Positions 41,089 through 49,470 of a stretch of 64,000 nt of DNA are shown in pieces; position 1 is the stretch's first letter, and each line of letters begins with the position of its first letter. The notes beneath the pieces are model-generated. The model made no database searches, was not told the DNA's origin, and saw nothing but the letters and a program-made list of their open reading frames with translations. The DNA is from QHXM01 sp032160165 (GTDB taxonomy: Bacteria; Acidobacteriota; Blastocatellia; Pyrinomonadales; Pyrinomonadaceae), in the NCBI GenBank assembly GCA_032160165.1, contig JAVHWA010000089.1, positions 1 through 64,000 on the forward strand, read 5' to 3'. A program made the translations under genes and the position numbers.

Positions 41089-42972
41089 TTATCCTTTCGC
41101 GAACACTTCAGCGGGGTCGCCTATGTCGCGGGCTGAAGGGGTGATGATGGTGCGCGCATTTACGTAGATCTTTTCACCCTTTTGAATCGCGCGGCGCACG
41201 TCGTCTTCGCTAACGAAATCGACTGGCGCGCGTGCACTCCCATTCGCGGTGCCCCGCGATCCGTTGGTTGAATTTCCTCCACCATGCGGTGTGGAACTCC
41301 GTGACGTGTTTTCCGGCGAACTCCCATTGCCTCCGCGCGCCTCGACTGCTGTCGGCGCGGCTTCAGCATGCGGCGCTGCCGACGGGGCGGCGTACATGCT
41401 TCCCGCTTCGATATCAATCACCGGCTGAGCAGGTGACGCAGAGGCAGTTGGACGCATGGCTGCATGCGTGGCCTGGCCAGGACTGCGGCCTGCAAGGAAT
41501 CTATCCACGATGGCTGCGATTTCTTCGCGACCGATTGGTCGCGGACCTTCCTGCGACGCAGCCACCGCCGGTTGCGAAGGCGATACGGTAGTCTTGTGAG
41601 TCGCAAGCGCCGGCCTGCTGCTTTTGACCGGTCTGGTTTCGAACGCCACTCGCTTTATGTCCATCAAATGGAGCGGAGAGACGTTGTCCGAAGTTACGTT
41701 CCCTCCCCAGGATCCACAGCCCAAGGTCATGGAAGGCGGCAAGGCCGTCGAGAAACCAATCGCTCCGTGCGTAGTCGGTGAATTTACGATAATGCGCGAT
41801 GCAGGCATCTCGCGCCCGTACGCTAGGGCGGCTTCGCGCGAGCGGGTATGAACTCCTGCGGTGTGGCCCATTCCGCCATAACTAAGGATTTCGAAACAGC
41901 GTGCTGCGCCACGCTCGAGTCCATCGGCGACATAAAAGGCGAGCAACGGCGAGAGCTTTTCCATCGAGAGCGGATAGTCGCGGCCTACGCCACCGACGTC
42001 GAACAGTAAACAGCGTGTGCCCGGCGGTACGCTCAGACCAGCCAACTGAGCGATCACTTCCACAGACTTGCCCACGATCTTGGGATTCAGCGAGCGTTGA
42101 GGGGTCGCAACTACCTTTGCGAGTTGATCGGATTCGGACGCATTCAGGAAGTGCCCTCCCTGGGCTTTGAACTGTTCGCGAACAGCCTTCTCGATCGGTG
42201 CGTCCACCACGACCGCTTGCTCGGAAGCGCAGATCGTTCCATTGTCGAAGCAGGTCGATGTCAGAATATCCTGTATGGCTTTAGCTACGTCGGCTGTCCG
42301 TTCGATGAATACGGGAACGTTGCCGGGCCCTACACCAAAAGCCGGCTTACCCGAAGAATAGGCCGCACGCACCAATCCGATTCCACCCGTCGCCAGAATG
42401 ACCGCAGTCTGCTTGTGTTTCATCAGACTTTCAGTACCCTCGATCGACGCAGTTGTCATGCAGCCGATGGCGTCCGCGGGCAGGCCTTCCTTGACTCCTG
42501 CATCTCTAACGACTTTGACGGTTTCATTGATACAGCGGATCGCTGAAGGATGTGGCGAGAGGACGATCGCGTTACGCGATTTGACTGCGATCAGACATTT
42601 AAAGATAGCGGTCGAGGTTGGATTCGTGGAAGGTATGATTCCGGCAACCACTCCGCGCGGACTGGCGATCTCAACCACGTCTTTTGTCTCGGAGACTACG
42701 CCGACCGTGCGCAGATTCTTGAAGTAGTTCCAGACGTCTTCAGCCGCGAACCGATTCTTGACTTCTTTATCGGCCGGGATTCCAAAGCCGGTCTCTTCGA
42801 CTGCCAACGCGCCAAGCCTGGCGGCTTCGCGCAACGCAGCTTTGGACATCGCCTCGCAGATGCGATCGATCTTACCCTGATCGAAACGGGCCAGATCTAC
42901 TTGAGCGCGATGCGCCGCTTCGACAAGATCGCGCGCCTGCTGGACCGAGACGAGGTCTTTGTCAACTGACAT
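41089..42972 (-). CDS. Microcompartment aldehyde dehydrogenase (EutE/PduP-like) with C-terminal extension
   Basis: CoA-acylating aldehyde dehydrogenase: oxidises an aldehyde to an acyl-CoA with NAD inside the shell. Residues 1-460 match EutE/PduP: IASPRGVVAGIIPSTNPTST, ILATGGIGLVRAAYSSGKPAFGVGPGN, the active-site Cys in FDNGTICASEQ (~248), and HTAGVHTRSREAALAYG. Beyond the normal end comes an encapsulation-type helix (~476-495, GREEIAAIVDRFLAGR), a low-complexity linker, and a ~40-residue module (SEDDVRRAIQKGEKIYV, then TIITPSARDIGD) that resembles the start of EutT-like and other BMC-associated proteins. GGGGAG is 6 nt before the ATG. Aldehyde chain length is unknown. Confidence 0.93.
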   Translation of the reverse strand: MSVDKDLVSVQQARDLVEAAHRAQVDLARFDQGKIDRICEAMSKAALREAARLGALAVEETGFGIPADKEVKNRFAAEDVWNYFKNLRTVGVVSETKDVVEIASPRGVVAGIIPSTNPTSTAIFKCLIAVKSRNAIVLSPHPSAIRCINETVKVVRDAGVKEGLPADAIGCMTTASIEGTESLMKHKQTAVILATGGIGLVRAAYSSGKPAFGVGPGNVPVFIERTADVAKAIQDILTSTCFDNGTICASEQAVVVDAPIEKAVREQFKAQGGHFLNASESDQLAKVVATPQRSLNPKIVGKSVEVIAQLAGLSVPPGTRCLLFDVGGVGRDYPLSMEKLSPLLAFYVADGLERGAARCFEILSYGGMGHTAGVHTRSREAALAYGREMPASRIIVNSPTTHGAIGFSTALPPSMTLGCGSWGGNVTSDNVSPLHLMDIKRVAFETRPVKSSRPALATHKTTVSPSQPAVAASQEGPRPIGREEIAAIVDRFLAGRSPGQATHAAMRPTASASPAQPVIDIEAGSMYAAPSAAPHAEAAPTAVEARGGNGSSPENTSRSSTPHGGGNSTNGSRGTANGSARAPVDFVSEDDVRRAIQKGEKIYVNARTIITPSARDIGDPAEVFAKG

Positions 42973-43000
42973 GGCAAACTCCCCAAAGCTCTGAATCGCG

Positions 43001-43052
43001 AATCGTGAATGGTAAATAGGCGAAGAGCAGCCGCTATTTACGATTCACGATT
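43001..43052. repeat. Inverted repeat (19-nt arms) between BMC-H1 and aldehyde dehydrogenase genes
   Basis: Arms 43001-43019 and 43034-43052 are complementary in 18 of 19 positions. The right arm consists of ACGATTT/ACGATTC heptamers and touches the BMC-H stop codon (43052-43054). The hairpin may attenuate transcription so that shell protein is made in excess of the enzyme. Confidence 0.75.
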
Positions 43053-43453
43053 TACGATTTACTTCTCTCTTTGTTGTTCTCTCGCGCGCCCGACATTGAT
43101 CGGCCCTGATCGCCTTCGCCGAGTTGACCCTTCGCACCTGCGCCGATTGCGCGCTCGTCCGGGCTATAGCCCGTTCGGCCATTGACCGGGAGAACACGTT
43201 CAACTTCGCCGTGGGGGCGCGGAATCACGTGCACGCTTATCAATTCTCCGACTCGGCGCGCCGCTGCCGCACCTGCGTCGGTAGCGGCCTTAACCGCGCC
43301 AACATCTCCGCGGACGAAGATGGTCACATAGCCCGCGCCTATATATTCTTTTCCTAAAAGCGTCACATTGGCCGCCTTAACCATCGCGTCGGCTGCCTCA
43401 ACGGCGCCGACAAATCCTTTGGTCTCGACCATTCCTAATGCTTCGAGAGGCAT
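43052..43453 (-). CDS. BMC-domain shell protein (BMC-H), first gene of the microcompartment operon
   Basis: Hexameric shell protein, 133 residues: BMC fold from EALGMVETKGFVGAVEAADAM through VKAANVTLLGKEYIGAGYVT, FVRGDVGAVKAATDAG and ELISVHVIPRPHGEVERVL, then a ~40-residue polar Gly/Ser/Lys/Glu tail that is longer than in PduA or EutM. ATG 43453 (MPLEALGM) is chosen as it fits the family start; GAGG lies about 10 nt upstream. It heads the operon shell / aldehyde dehydrogenase / vertex / ACT / zinc ribbon / UPF0210. Confidence 0.94.
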   Translation of the reverse strand: MPLEALGMVETKGFVGAVEAADAMVKAANVTLLGKEYIGAGYVTIFVRGDVGAVKAATDAGAAAARRVGELISVHVIPRPHGEVERVLPVNGRTGYSPDERAIGAGAKGQLGEGDQGRSMSGARENNKERSKS

Positions 43454-43572
43454 GAGTATCAATCCTCACTTTTCCGGTTGTAGAAGTTAAAAGCGATTGC
43501 TGGTTGTTCTTGCTCTGCAATCGTAGACCTGTGGGCCGGAAGAATCAAGACCAAAAGACTGGAGGGTGACGT

Positions 43573-43735
43573 CAAGCTAGTCTGACGAGTCGGGCGAGTT
43601 TGTCGAGTCTGGCGAATCTCTCGAGTGGACTGGGTCGCTCCGGGTCCCAGGCGTCAAGTGAGTCTGGCGATCAATTCGATAGACTCGCAGACTCGGCAGT
43701 CTCGGCAGACTCGCCAGACTCGCTAGACACTTGAC
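43573..43735. repeat. AGACTCG-type repeats in inverted array
   Basis: Left block (about 43580-43620, units like CGAGTCTGG) is complementary to the right block (about 43680-43735, five units of the AGACTCG type). The pair would form a long imperfect stem in the intergenic region upstream of the BMC operon and rodZ-like gene. Confidence 0.75.
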
Positions 43736-43745
43736 TGATAATAGT

Positions 43746-43775
43746 TTGACAACATTTTACACCGCACGTTATATT
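43746..43775 (+). promoter_or_regulatory. Sigma-70 promoter of the rodZ-like gene
   Basis: A perfect TTGACA (43746-43751) and TATATT (43770-43775) are 18 nt apart. Transcription would start near 43782, leaving a leader of about 140 nt before the ATG at 43925 in which no short gene was recognised. Confidence 0.7.
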
Positions 43776-43924
43776 CGCGCCAAGATATGTGACGGGCCCG
43801 CTGCGAACAAGGGGCAAGCATTGGTGGGAGTTGCGGCAGGCGGTCTCGGAAAATTTCTTTGCCGATTCCAGGCAGACTTCAATTTCCGCCCATCGAAACC
43901 TCTTAGGGCGAACGCGGATTGGTG

Positions 43925-44695
43925 ATGGCAGCTTCTTTTGGAGAACAATTGCGACTCGCACGAGAGGCGCGTGGGGTAACTCTACGCCACATCTCGGATC
44001 AGACTCGCATTTCTGTTCGCTATCTTGAAGCCATAGAGACAGACGACTACAAACGCCTACCCGGCGGTATCTTCAACCGCAGCTTCATTAAATCCTACGC
44101 CAAACAAATAGGATTCGACGAAAAGGAAGCCATCGAGGGCTATCTGCGGACGGCCCGCGAACAGGGCGAATCCGATGAAGTAGCGACTACGCCCTACAAG
44201 TCGCACGTCTACACTGACGGCGGTTCGCGTTCTCCCATAGTTACGTTACTATTAACGATTCTGATTCTGGCGATTCTCTCGTTGGGAGTCTATGCGGCGG
44301 TTCACTGGTACCAGAGACGAGAAGCAGTCCGCGCGACCAATGACGCCCAACCTGCGAGTTCCCCCCGCTCGGAACTCGCGACACCAGCGCCCCAACAAGG
44401 AATACCACCGGGTCCAACCACACCCGCCAGCGGTTTTCATATTGAAGTTACCGCGCGCGGCGAGGATGTCTATATCGACACTTATATCGACGACAGCAAG
44501 AAGACCAGAGGCATTCTGCTGAGGACGGACGCGACGGAAAAATTTGACCCGGACGACCGGCTGAAGCTTAAGTTTGCACTCGTCAAGGCAAAGGCGCTTG
44601 AAGTAACAATCAACGGACGCCGAGCGAAAGTGCCGGTAGACAAGACTGAGATGCTGATTACGAAGGAAGGATACGAACAACAGTTCATACAATAA
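43925..44695 (+). CDS. RodZ-like helix-turn-helix membrane protein
   Basis: Cell-shape/cytoskeleton protein of the RodZ type, 256 residues. Cytoplasmic HTH_25 domain at residues 3-75 (FGEQLRLAREARGVTLRHI, RYLEAIETDDYKRLPGGIF, RSFIKSYAKQIGFDE), a single membrane helix (~103-122, IVTLLLTILILAILSLGVYA), a Pro/Ser/Ala linker and a periplasmic DUF4115-like beta domain (HIEVTARGEDVYIDTYIDD; VTINGRRAKVPVD). ATG 43925 is used; TTG 43919 and GTG 43922 are adjacent alternatives. A terminator separates it from guaB. Confidence 0.86.
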   Translation: MAASFGEQLRLAREARGVTLRHISDQTRISVRYLEAIETDDYKRLPGGIFNRSFIKSYAKQIGFDEKEAIEGYLRTAREQGESDEVATTPYKSHVYTDGGSRSPIVTLLLTILILAILSLGVYAAVHWYQRREAVRATNDAQPASSPRSELATPAPQQGIPPGPTTPASGFHIEVTARGEDVYIDTYIDDSKKTRGILLRTDATEKFDPDDRLKLKFALVKAKALEVTINGRRAKVPVDKTEMLITKEGYEQQFIQ

Positions 44696-44776
44696 TCAAA
44701 CGCGCGTACTCGTGTCGCCTCTGCCTGATGCGATGGGAGCCTGCGTGTGCAACTACGACAACCACCAGAATACCGC

Positions 44777-44803
44777 GCCCGCTCTAATGATGCGGGCATT
44801 TTT
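44777..44803 (+). terminator. Intrinsic terminator between rodZ-like gene and guaB
   Basis: Arms GCCCGC (44777-44782) and GCGGGC (44792-44797), 9-nt loop, followed by ATTTTTCTTT. It lies only 25 nt upstream of the guaB start, so it could also be an attenuator for guaB. Confidence 0.7.
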
Positions 44804-44828
44804 CTTTATCGAGGAGTAAGAGGCGATC

Positions 44829-46295
44829 ATGATTACAGCCGAGATACCCGAAGGTCTGACATTCGATGACGTTTTGCTTGTACCCGCGCATTCCGATGTT
44901 CTTCCGACAGAGACCGATACATCGACTCAATTCACGCGCAACATCCGCTTGCAGATTCCGCTTTGTTCCTCCGCGATGGACACGGTGACAGAGGCTTCGC
45001 TGGCGATCGCACTCGCACAACAGGGCGGCATCGGCGTGATCCACAAAAACTTTTCCATTGAGCACCAGGCAGAGGAAGTCGATAAGGTTAAACGCTCTGA
45101 ATCGGGGATGATCGTCGACCCGGTAACGATTCGTCCCGACCGTCCGGTCTCAGAAGCACTTGGAGTGATGGAGCGATTCAAGATCAGCGGAGTGCCGGTG
45201 GTCGACGAGGCGGGTCACCTGGTAGGAATCATCACCAACCGCGATCTGCGATTCGAGACTCGATTCGACATTCCTGTTTCCGAGGTGATGACCAAGCAGC
45301 CCCTGGTCACCGTCCCTGTTGGTACGACGCTCGAGCAGGCGAAGGCGGTTCTCCAGAAGCACAGGATTGAAAAGTTGTTGGTGATCGACGATGACAAGCA
45401 CATTAAGGGACTGATCACAGTCAAGGACATCCAAAAGGCCATTAAGTATCCCACCGCGGCCAAGGACAATCTAGGCCGGCTACGAGTTGCCGCAGCGATT
45501 GGCGCAACAGGAGACTTCCTTGAACGCGCAGACGCATTGGTTCGGGCGCGGGTTGACTGTCTGGTTATTGACACTGCCCATGGACATTCCTCGCGAGTCA
45601 TCGAAGCCGTTCGCGAAATCAAAAGACGACACGGAGACGTCCAGCTGATAGCCGGAAACGTAGGCACGGCAGAAGGGACCAAAGAGCTCATCGATGCCGG
45701 AGTGGACGCTGTGAAGGTCGGCATCGGACCGGGAAGCATTTGCACGACTCGCGTTGTAACCGGCGCCGGCATCCCGCAGATTACAGCTATTCGGGACTGT
45801 GTTAGCGCGGCGCGAGATCACAATATTCCTGTCATCTCTGACGGTGGGGTCAAGTTTTCAGGCGACGTCGCAAAGGCTATAGCCTCCGGCGCGGACGTGG
45901 TGATGATTGGTTCTCTCTTTGCAGGGACAGAAGAGGCGCCCGGTGAAGTGATTCTCTTTCAGGGACGCTCGTTCAAGACCTATCGAGGCATGGGATCTAT
46001 CGGCGCCATGCGAGAAGGGTCGCGCGATCGCTATAGCCAGGAGCGCATCGACATCGAATCAAAGCTGGTGCCCGAAGGAATTGAAGGCCGGGTGCCATAC
46101 AAGGGAACACTCGCGGACATGGTTACACAATTGGTCGGCGGGCTTCGCGCAGGCATGGGCTATACTGGTTGCCGAACGATCCGAGATTTTCAACTCAACA
46201 CGCGCTTTGTCCGCATCACCAGCGCCGGCTTGAGGGAATCTCATGTCCACGACGTGATCATCACCAAGGAAGCGCCGAACTACCGACTGGAATAA
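44829..46295 (+). CDS. guaB: IMP dehydrogenase
   Basis: NAD-dependent oxidation of IMP to XMP, the first committed step to GMP. The 488-residue product is full length: EGLTFDDVLLVPAHSDVLP at the start, two CBS domains (~95-205, VMERFKISGVPVVDEAGHLVG; VTVPVGTTLEQAKAVLQKHR), LVIDTAHGHS, AGNVGTAEG, the active-site loop GIGPGSICTTRVVTGAG (Cys ~306) and FKTYRGMGSIGAM. GAGG lies about 6 nt before the ATG in the region right after a terminator-like hairpin. guaA is not adjacent. Confidence 0.97.
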   Translation: MITAEIPEGLTFDDVLLVPAHSDVLPTETDTSTQFTRNIRLQIPLCSSAMDTVTEASLAIALAQQGGIGVIHKNFSIEHQAEEVDKVKRSESGMIVDPVTIRPDRPVSEALGVMERFKISGVPVVDEAGHLVGIITNRDLRFETRFDIPVSEVMTKQPLVTVPVGTTLEQAKAVLQKHRIEKLLVIDDDKHIKGLITVKDIQKAIKYPTAAKDNLGRLRVAAAIGATGDFLERADALVRARVDCLVIDTAHGHSSRVIEAVREIKRRHGDVQLIAGNVGTAEGTKELIDAGVDAVKVGIGPGSICTTRVVTGAGIPQITAIRDCVSAARDHNIPVISDGGVKFSGDVAKAIASGADVVMIGSLFAGTEEAPGEVILFQGRSFKTYRGMGSIGAMREGSRDRYSQERIDIESKLVPEGIEGRVPYKGTLADMVTQLVGGLRAGMGYTGCRTIRDFQLNTRFVRITSAGLRESHVHDVIITKEAPNYRLE

Positions 46296-46411
46296 TTCAC
46301 GAGCGCATGGAGATCGGAGGATCGGAACGGATGGCTGCACCTCCGATTCGAATGCAGGGTTCGATCGACCTTACTCCCAAAATCTCAACCCATCCATAGG
46401 AGGTCATGAAC

Positions 46412-46831
46412 ATGCGTTACCATCTTCACATCGCAGGAGTCCTGACACTTTTGGGATTATTCGCGCTGGCAGAGTCGCCGCGCCTGCTTCAAATTCCCTC
46501 GCCCAAACTGCTATCGCCTGCCAACGGGGCCGTGATGGACAACGGCTGCAGTGACAAATCAAACGGAATCACCTGGGACTTTGACTGGAGCGACGTGCCC
46601 GGCGCGACCGCATACCACATCAGGGTCTGGCGCAACCCTGCGCTTCCGGTAATAAACCGGATGAACGTTGCCACGTCGGATTATCATTACGATAGCCCGC
46701 AAACCTACGTCATCAATTCAAACCTGGCTGGCTGGCGCTGGAGAGTACGCGCCAAAGTTGGAGCCACGTGGGGCCCATGGAGCAGGACCGGCTTCATCAG
46801 CGTGGAGAGGTTGAACACGGACTGTCGGTAA
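46412..46831 (+). CDS. Small exported Ig/Fn3-like protein, tandem copy 1
   Basis: A 139-residue secreted protein with a signal peptide (LGLFALAESP) and one beta-sandwich-like domain. Conserved landmarks shared with the next gene: LLSPANGAVMDNGC, WDFDWSDVPGATAYHIRVW, a Trp-rich GWRWRVRAKVGATWGPWS strand pair and a C-terminal NTDC; the two Cys probably pair. AGGAGG at 46398-46403 fits ATG 46412 (8 nt) better than ATG 46406. The DWSDVPGATAYHI segment is of the type seen in Fn3/SusE-like ligand-binding domains. Function unknown. Confidence 0.78.
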   Translation: MRYHLHIAGVLTLLGLFALAESPRLLQIPSPKLLSPANGAVMDNGCSDKSNGITWDFDWSDVPGATAYHIRVWRNPALPVINRMNVATSDYHYDSPQTYVINSNLAGWRWRVRAKVGATWGPWSRTGFISVERLNTDCR

Positions 46832-46849
46832 TCTTCCAGGTGCAGCGAG

Positions 46850-47278
46850 ATGATGATCCTGCCTCAATTGTTCGCGCACCGTCTGATGGTTCTTTGCGTC
46901 ATGATCGGACTGCTGGCGCCGGCGCCTGTGCAACAGACAGTCCCGCCGCCTGCGTTGATTTCTCCGGTCGAGGGCGCGGTCATGGACAATGGCTGCCGAG
47001 ATCAGTCCGACTCAATCGATTGGGACTTTGATTGGGAAGATGTGTGGGGCGCTACGCTTTATCACATCAAAGTCTGGCACAACCCCGAGAAGCCGGTGGT
47101 TGATGCTGCTACCGTGACGGTCTCAGAATACAAAGATGTGAGTCGGAAAAGCTACATCATAGAGGCCAATCGCAAAGGCTGGTGCTGGACCGTGCGCGCC
47201 AGAGTACGACGACAATGGGGAGAGTGGAGCGATGTTCGCTGCTTCGAAGCGGAACCAGTAGACACCGACTGTCCGTAA
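46850..47278 (+). CDS. Small exported Ig/Fn3-like protein, tandem copy 2
   Basis: Paralogue of the preceding gene, 142 residues, 18 nt downstream: signal peptide (VMIGLLAPAPVQQ), ALISPVEGAVMDNGC, WDFDWEDVWGATLYHIKVW, KGWCWTVRARVRRQWGEWS and a final DTDC. It has two further cysteines (GWCW and RCFEAE) that copy 1 lacks, which could form a second disulfide. The pair arose by tandem duplication and is probably one transcript. Function unknown. Confidence 0.78.
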   Translation: MMILPQLFAHRLMVLCVMIGLLAPAPVQQTVPPPALISPVEGAVMDNGCRDQSDSIDWDFDWEDVWGATLYHIKVWHNPEKPVVDAATVTVSEYKDVSRKSYIIEANRKGWCWTVRARVRRQWGEWSDVRCFEAEPVDTDCP

Positions 47279-47324
47279 CACGGCCTTAGCTTTCCGCTGC
47301 CACACATCGAAACGATTCACGCGA

Positions 47325-48446
47325 TTGTCTAAGAAGGTCTTAATCCTGTCGGTGTCTGCCGGCGCGGGTCACATCCGCGCCGCGGAAGCTCTCGAGCGTG
47401 CTTTTCTGGAAGTCGAGCCGGAGCTCGAGGTCAGACATGTCGATACTCTGCTCTACACCAACAAACTCTTTCGCCACCTTTATTCCAAAGCTTACATCGA
47501 TATGGTTAACAAGATGCCGGAGGTGCTCGGTTGGCTCTACGATCATTTAGATAAGCCCTGGAAGAACGAGCGCCGGCGACTGGCGTTAGACAAGCTCAAT
47601 ACCCGTCCCTTCATCAAGATGCTCAAGGAGTATCGGCCGGACATCACCGTCTGCACACACTTTCTTCCCGCAGAAATAATCTCCTGGCTCAAGGCAAAGC
47701 AGCGGATCAGTTGCAGACAATCAATCGTTGTCACCGACTTCGACGTCCACGCGATGTGGTTGTGCCGTCATTACGAGAACTACTTCGTCGCGCTTGACGA
47801 GACGCGCTTGCATCTGGCAAAGCTCGGCATTCCCGAGGAGAAGATCACCGTTTCCGGAATTCCTATCGATCCGACTTTTGCGCGGCAAAAAGATCGTCGG
47901 CAGATGCGGGAGAAGCACGGACTTAAGCAGGATGTCACAACCATCCTCTTGTCCGCCGGAGGGTTCGGCGTCGGACCGGTGGAGCACATCGTGAAATCGT
48001 TAAAGGACGACCTGCGAAGTACTGTACAGGTCGTCGTTCTCTGCGGTCGCAACCAGAAACTAAAAGACCGCATCGATCGGCTGGCGGGCGCGCCCCCGGA
48101 TCGTCTTTCGATCAAGACGGTGGGCTATACCACCGAAGTCGACGAACTGATGAGCGCTTCTGACATCCTGCTTGGAAAACCAGGTGGGCTGACGACCTCA
48201 GAGGCGCTCGCCAAAGGATTGATCTTCGTGATAGTCAACCCCATCCCCGGCCAGGAAGAGCGCAACTCCGATCATCTGCTGGAGGAAGGCGTCGCAATCC
48301 GCTGCAACAACTTGCCTGTCCTGGCTGATAAGATAGATCGCCTGCTCAACGACCCGGCTCGCATGCAATCGATGCGAGCGAACTCCGCTCGTCTTGCCCG
48401 CCCGAATGCCGCACTCGACATAGCAAGGCAGTTGCTCTCGGCATAA
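47325..48446 (+). CDS. MGDG synthase-like GT28 glycosyltransferase
   Basis: Glycosyltransferase of the MGDG synthase/UgtP/MurG fold, 373 residues, likely adding a sugar to diacylglycerol at the inner membrane. The N-terminal domain has LILSVSAGAGHIRAAEAL (acceptor loop GAGH) and VCTHFLPAEIISW; VVTDFDVHAMW is characteristic of the MGDG group. The C-terminal donor domain has LLSAGGFGVGPVEHIV and ILLGKPGGLTTSEALAKG with GQEERNSDHLLEEG. Start is TTG 47325 with a weak ribosome-binding site. A lipid kinase of the DAGK family lies 1 kb downstream, which suits a glycolipid role but not proof. Confidence 0.9.
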   Translation: MSKKVLILSVSAGAGHIRAAEALERAFLEVEPELEVRHVDTLLYTNKLFRHLYSKAYIDMVNKMPEVLGWLYDHLDKPWKNERRRLALDKLNTRPFIKMLKEYRPDITVCTHFLPAEIISWLKAKQRISCRQSIVVTDFDVHAMWLCRHYENYFVALDETRLHLAKLGIPEEKITVSGIPIDPTFARQKDRRQMREKHGLKQDVTTILLSAGGFGVGPVEHIVKSLKDDLRSTVQVVVLCGRNQKLKDRIDRLAGAPPDRLSIKTVGYTTEVDELMSASDILLGKPGGLTTSEALAKGLIFVIVNPIPGQEERNSDHLLEEGVAIRCNNLPVLADKIDRLLNDPARMQSMRANSARLARPNAALDIARQLLSA

Positions 48447-48517
48447 GCGATCGCGACCAAAGGCGATAAGACGCGATGGACTTCATTCTTGGTCCTGACC
48501 GCTTACGGTTGAGAGAT

Positions 48518-49177
48518 CTAACTCGCCTTGTGTGAACGCCCGTATATGCCCAGCTGTCTGTCGTGCAGCTTCATAAAAATTGCCAGCGCGCATATCGATC
48601 CCACCAGCGCGAGGAACATGTCCCAATGCGAGTCCCAAATGTCGCCCTGGGTTCCCAGGAACTTGTCCCCCAGGTCGGGAGTGACCAGTACTGCAACCCA
48701 CCATTCGATGAACTCATAGAATGCTCCGATGGCCAGCACGATCGAAGCAGTGATAAAAGCCATCCAACGGCGTGAGGTCGTAACGTACCTAAGCAGAATC
48801 TCCCTGATGGGAATTGCCATCAAAAAGCCGAGCATGAAATGCGCCACGCGATCGTAGTGATTACGCGATAGACCGAATTCCTCTTTCAGCCAGTTGAAAG
48901 GCGGCGTTAGCGCGTAGGTATAGTGCCCGCCATAAGTCTGGACCAGCAGGTAGAAGAAGATCAGATAGTAGGCCAACCGTGTGAATTTGAAGTGGGGATA
49001 TACTATCAAAGTCGCGACTAGCATCGAGAGCGGAAAGAAATTCTCCATGGCCCAGTCCCACCTATCGTAAGGCCGGACCGCCAGAGCGGCGAACGCGACG
49101 AGGTAGACGATGAGGAGAACGACCAGCTCGCGGTTGGACGGAATCTGTTTCTGATATTCGGTGGGTGAAGTTTTCAT
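48518..49177 (-). CDS. DUF2238 family polytopic membrane protein
   Basis: A 219-residue membrane protein with about six helices. Family motifs: LVATLIVYPHFKFTRLAYYLIFFYLLVQTYGGHYTYA (in parts), the segment GLSRNHYDRVAHFMLGFLMA, AFYEFIEWWVAVLVTPD, and LGTQGDIWDSHWDMFLALVG. Conserved His/Asp/Glu/Trp residues in the membrane suggest an enzyme or metal site, but no activity is known to me. ATG 49177 (MKTSPTEYQ) is used; the frame remains open upstream to 49360 with non-family-like sequence. It is convergent with the glycosyltransferase gene. Confidence 0.85.
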   Translation of the reverse strand: MKTSPTEYQKQIPSNRELVVLLIVYLVAFAALAVRPYDRWDWAMENFFPLSMLVATLIVYPHFKFTRLAYYLIFFYLLVQTYGGHYTYALTPPFNWLKEEFGLSRNHYDRVAHFMLGFLMAIPIREILLRYVTTSRRWMAFITASIVLAIGAFYEFIEWWVAVLVTPDLGDKFLGTQGDIWDSHWDMFLALVGSICALAIFMKLHDRQLGIYGRSHKAS

Positions 49178-49470
49178 CTGATACCGGCGACCGCGACCTC
49201 TCATGCCGTTTTCGACCGACGACGTCTCCTCGCGATTCTGTTTCCACTGCCGCGGCTCGGGATGATAACAGGGATCTGTGGCATGATATAGAGATCCGAT
49301 TGTGAGTAGTGCATGCATTGCCCGACAGTTGGAGCCCAACGGAGGCGCTTTGCGTTTCAAATCGGGTCAAGGTTTGAACGCGAGAGCGCTTTGGTTTCGC
49401 TCTTGGGGCGGCATCTGACTATTAAACTGTCATTCGTCGAGCGGCACTGGGGTTGCTCTTGTATCCAGAG

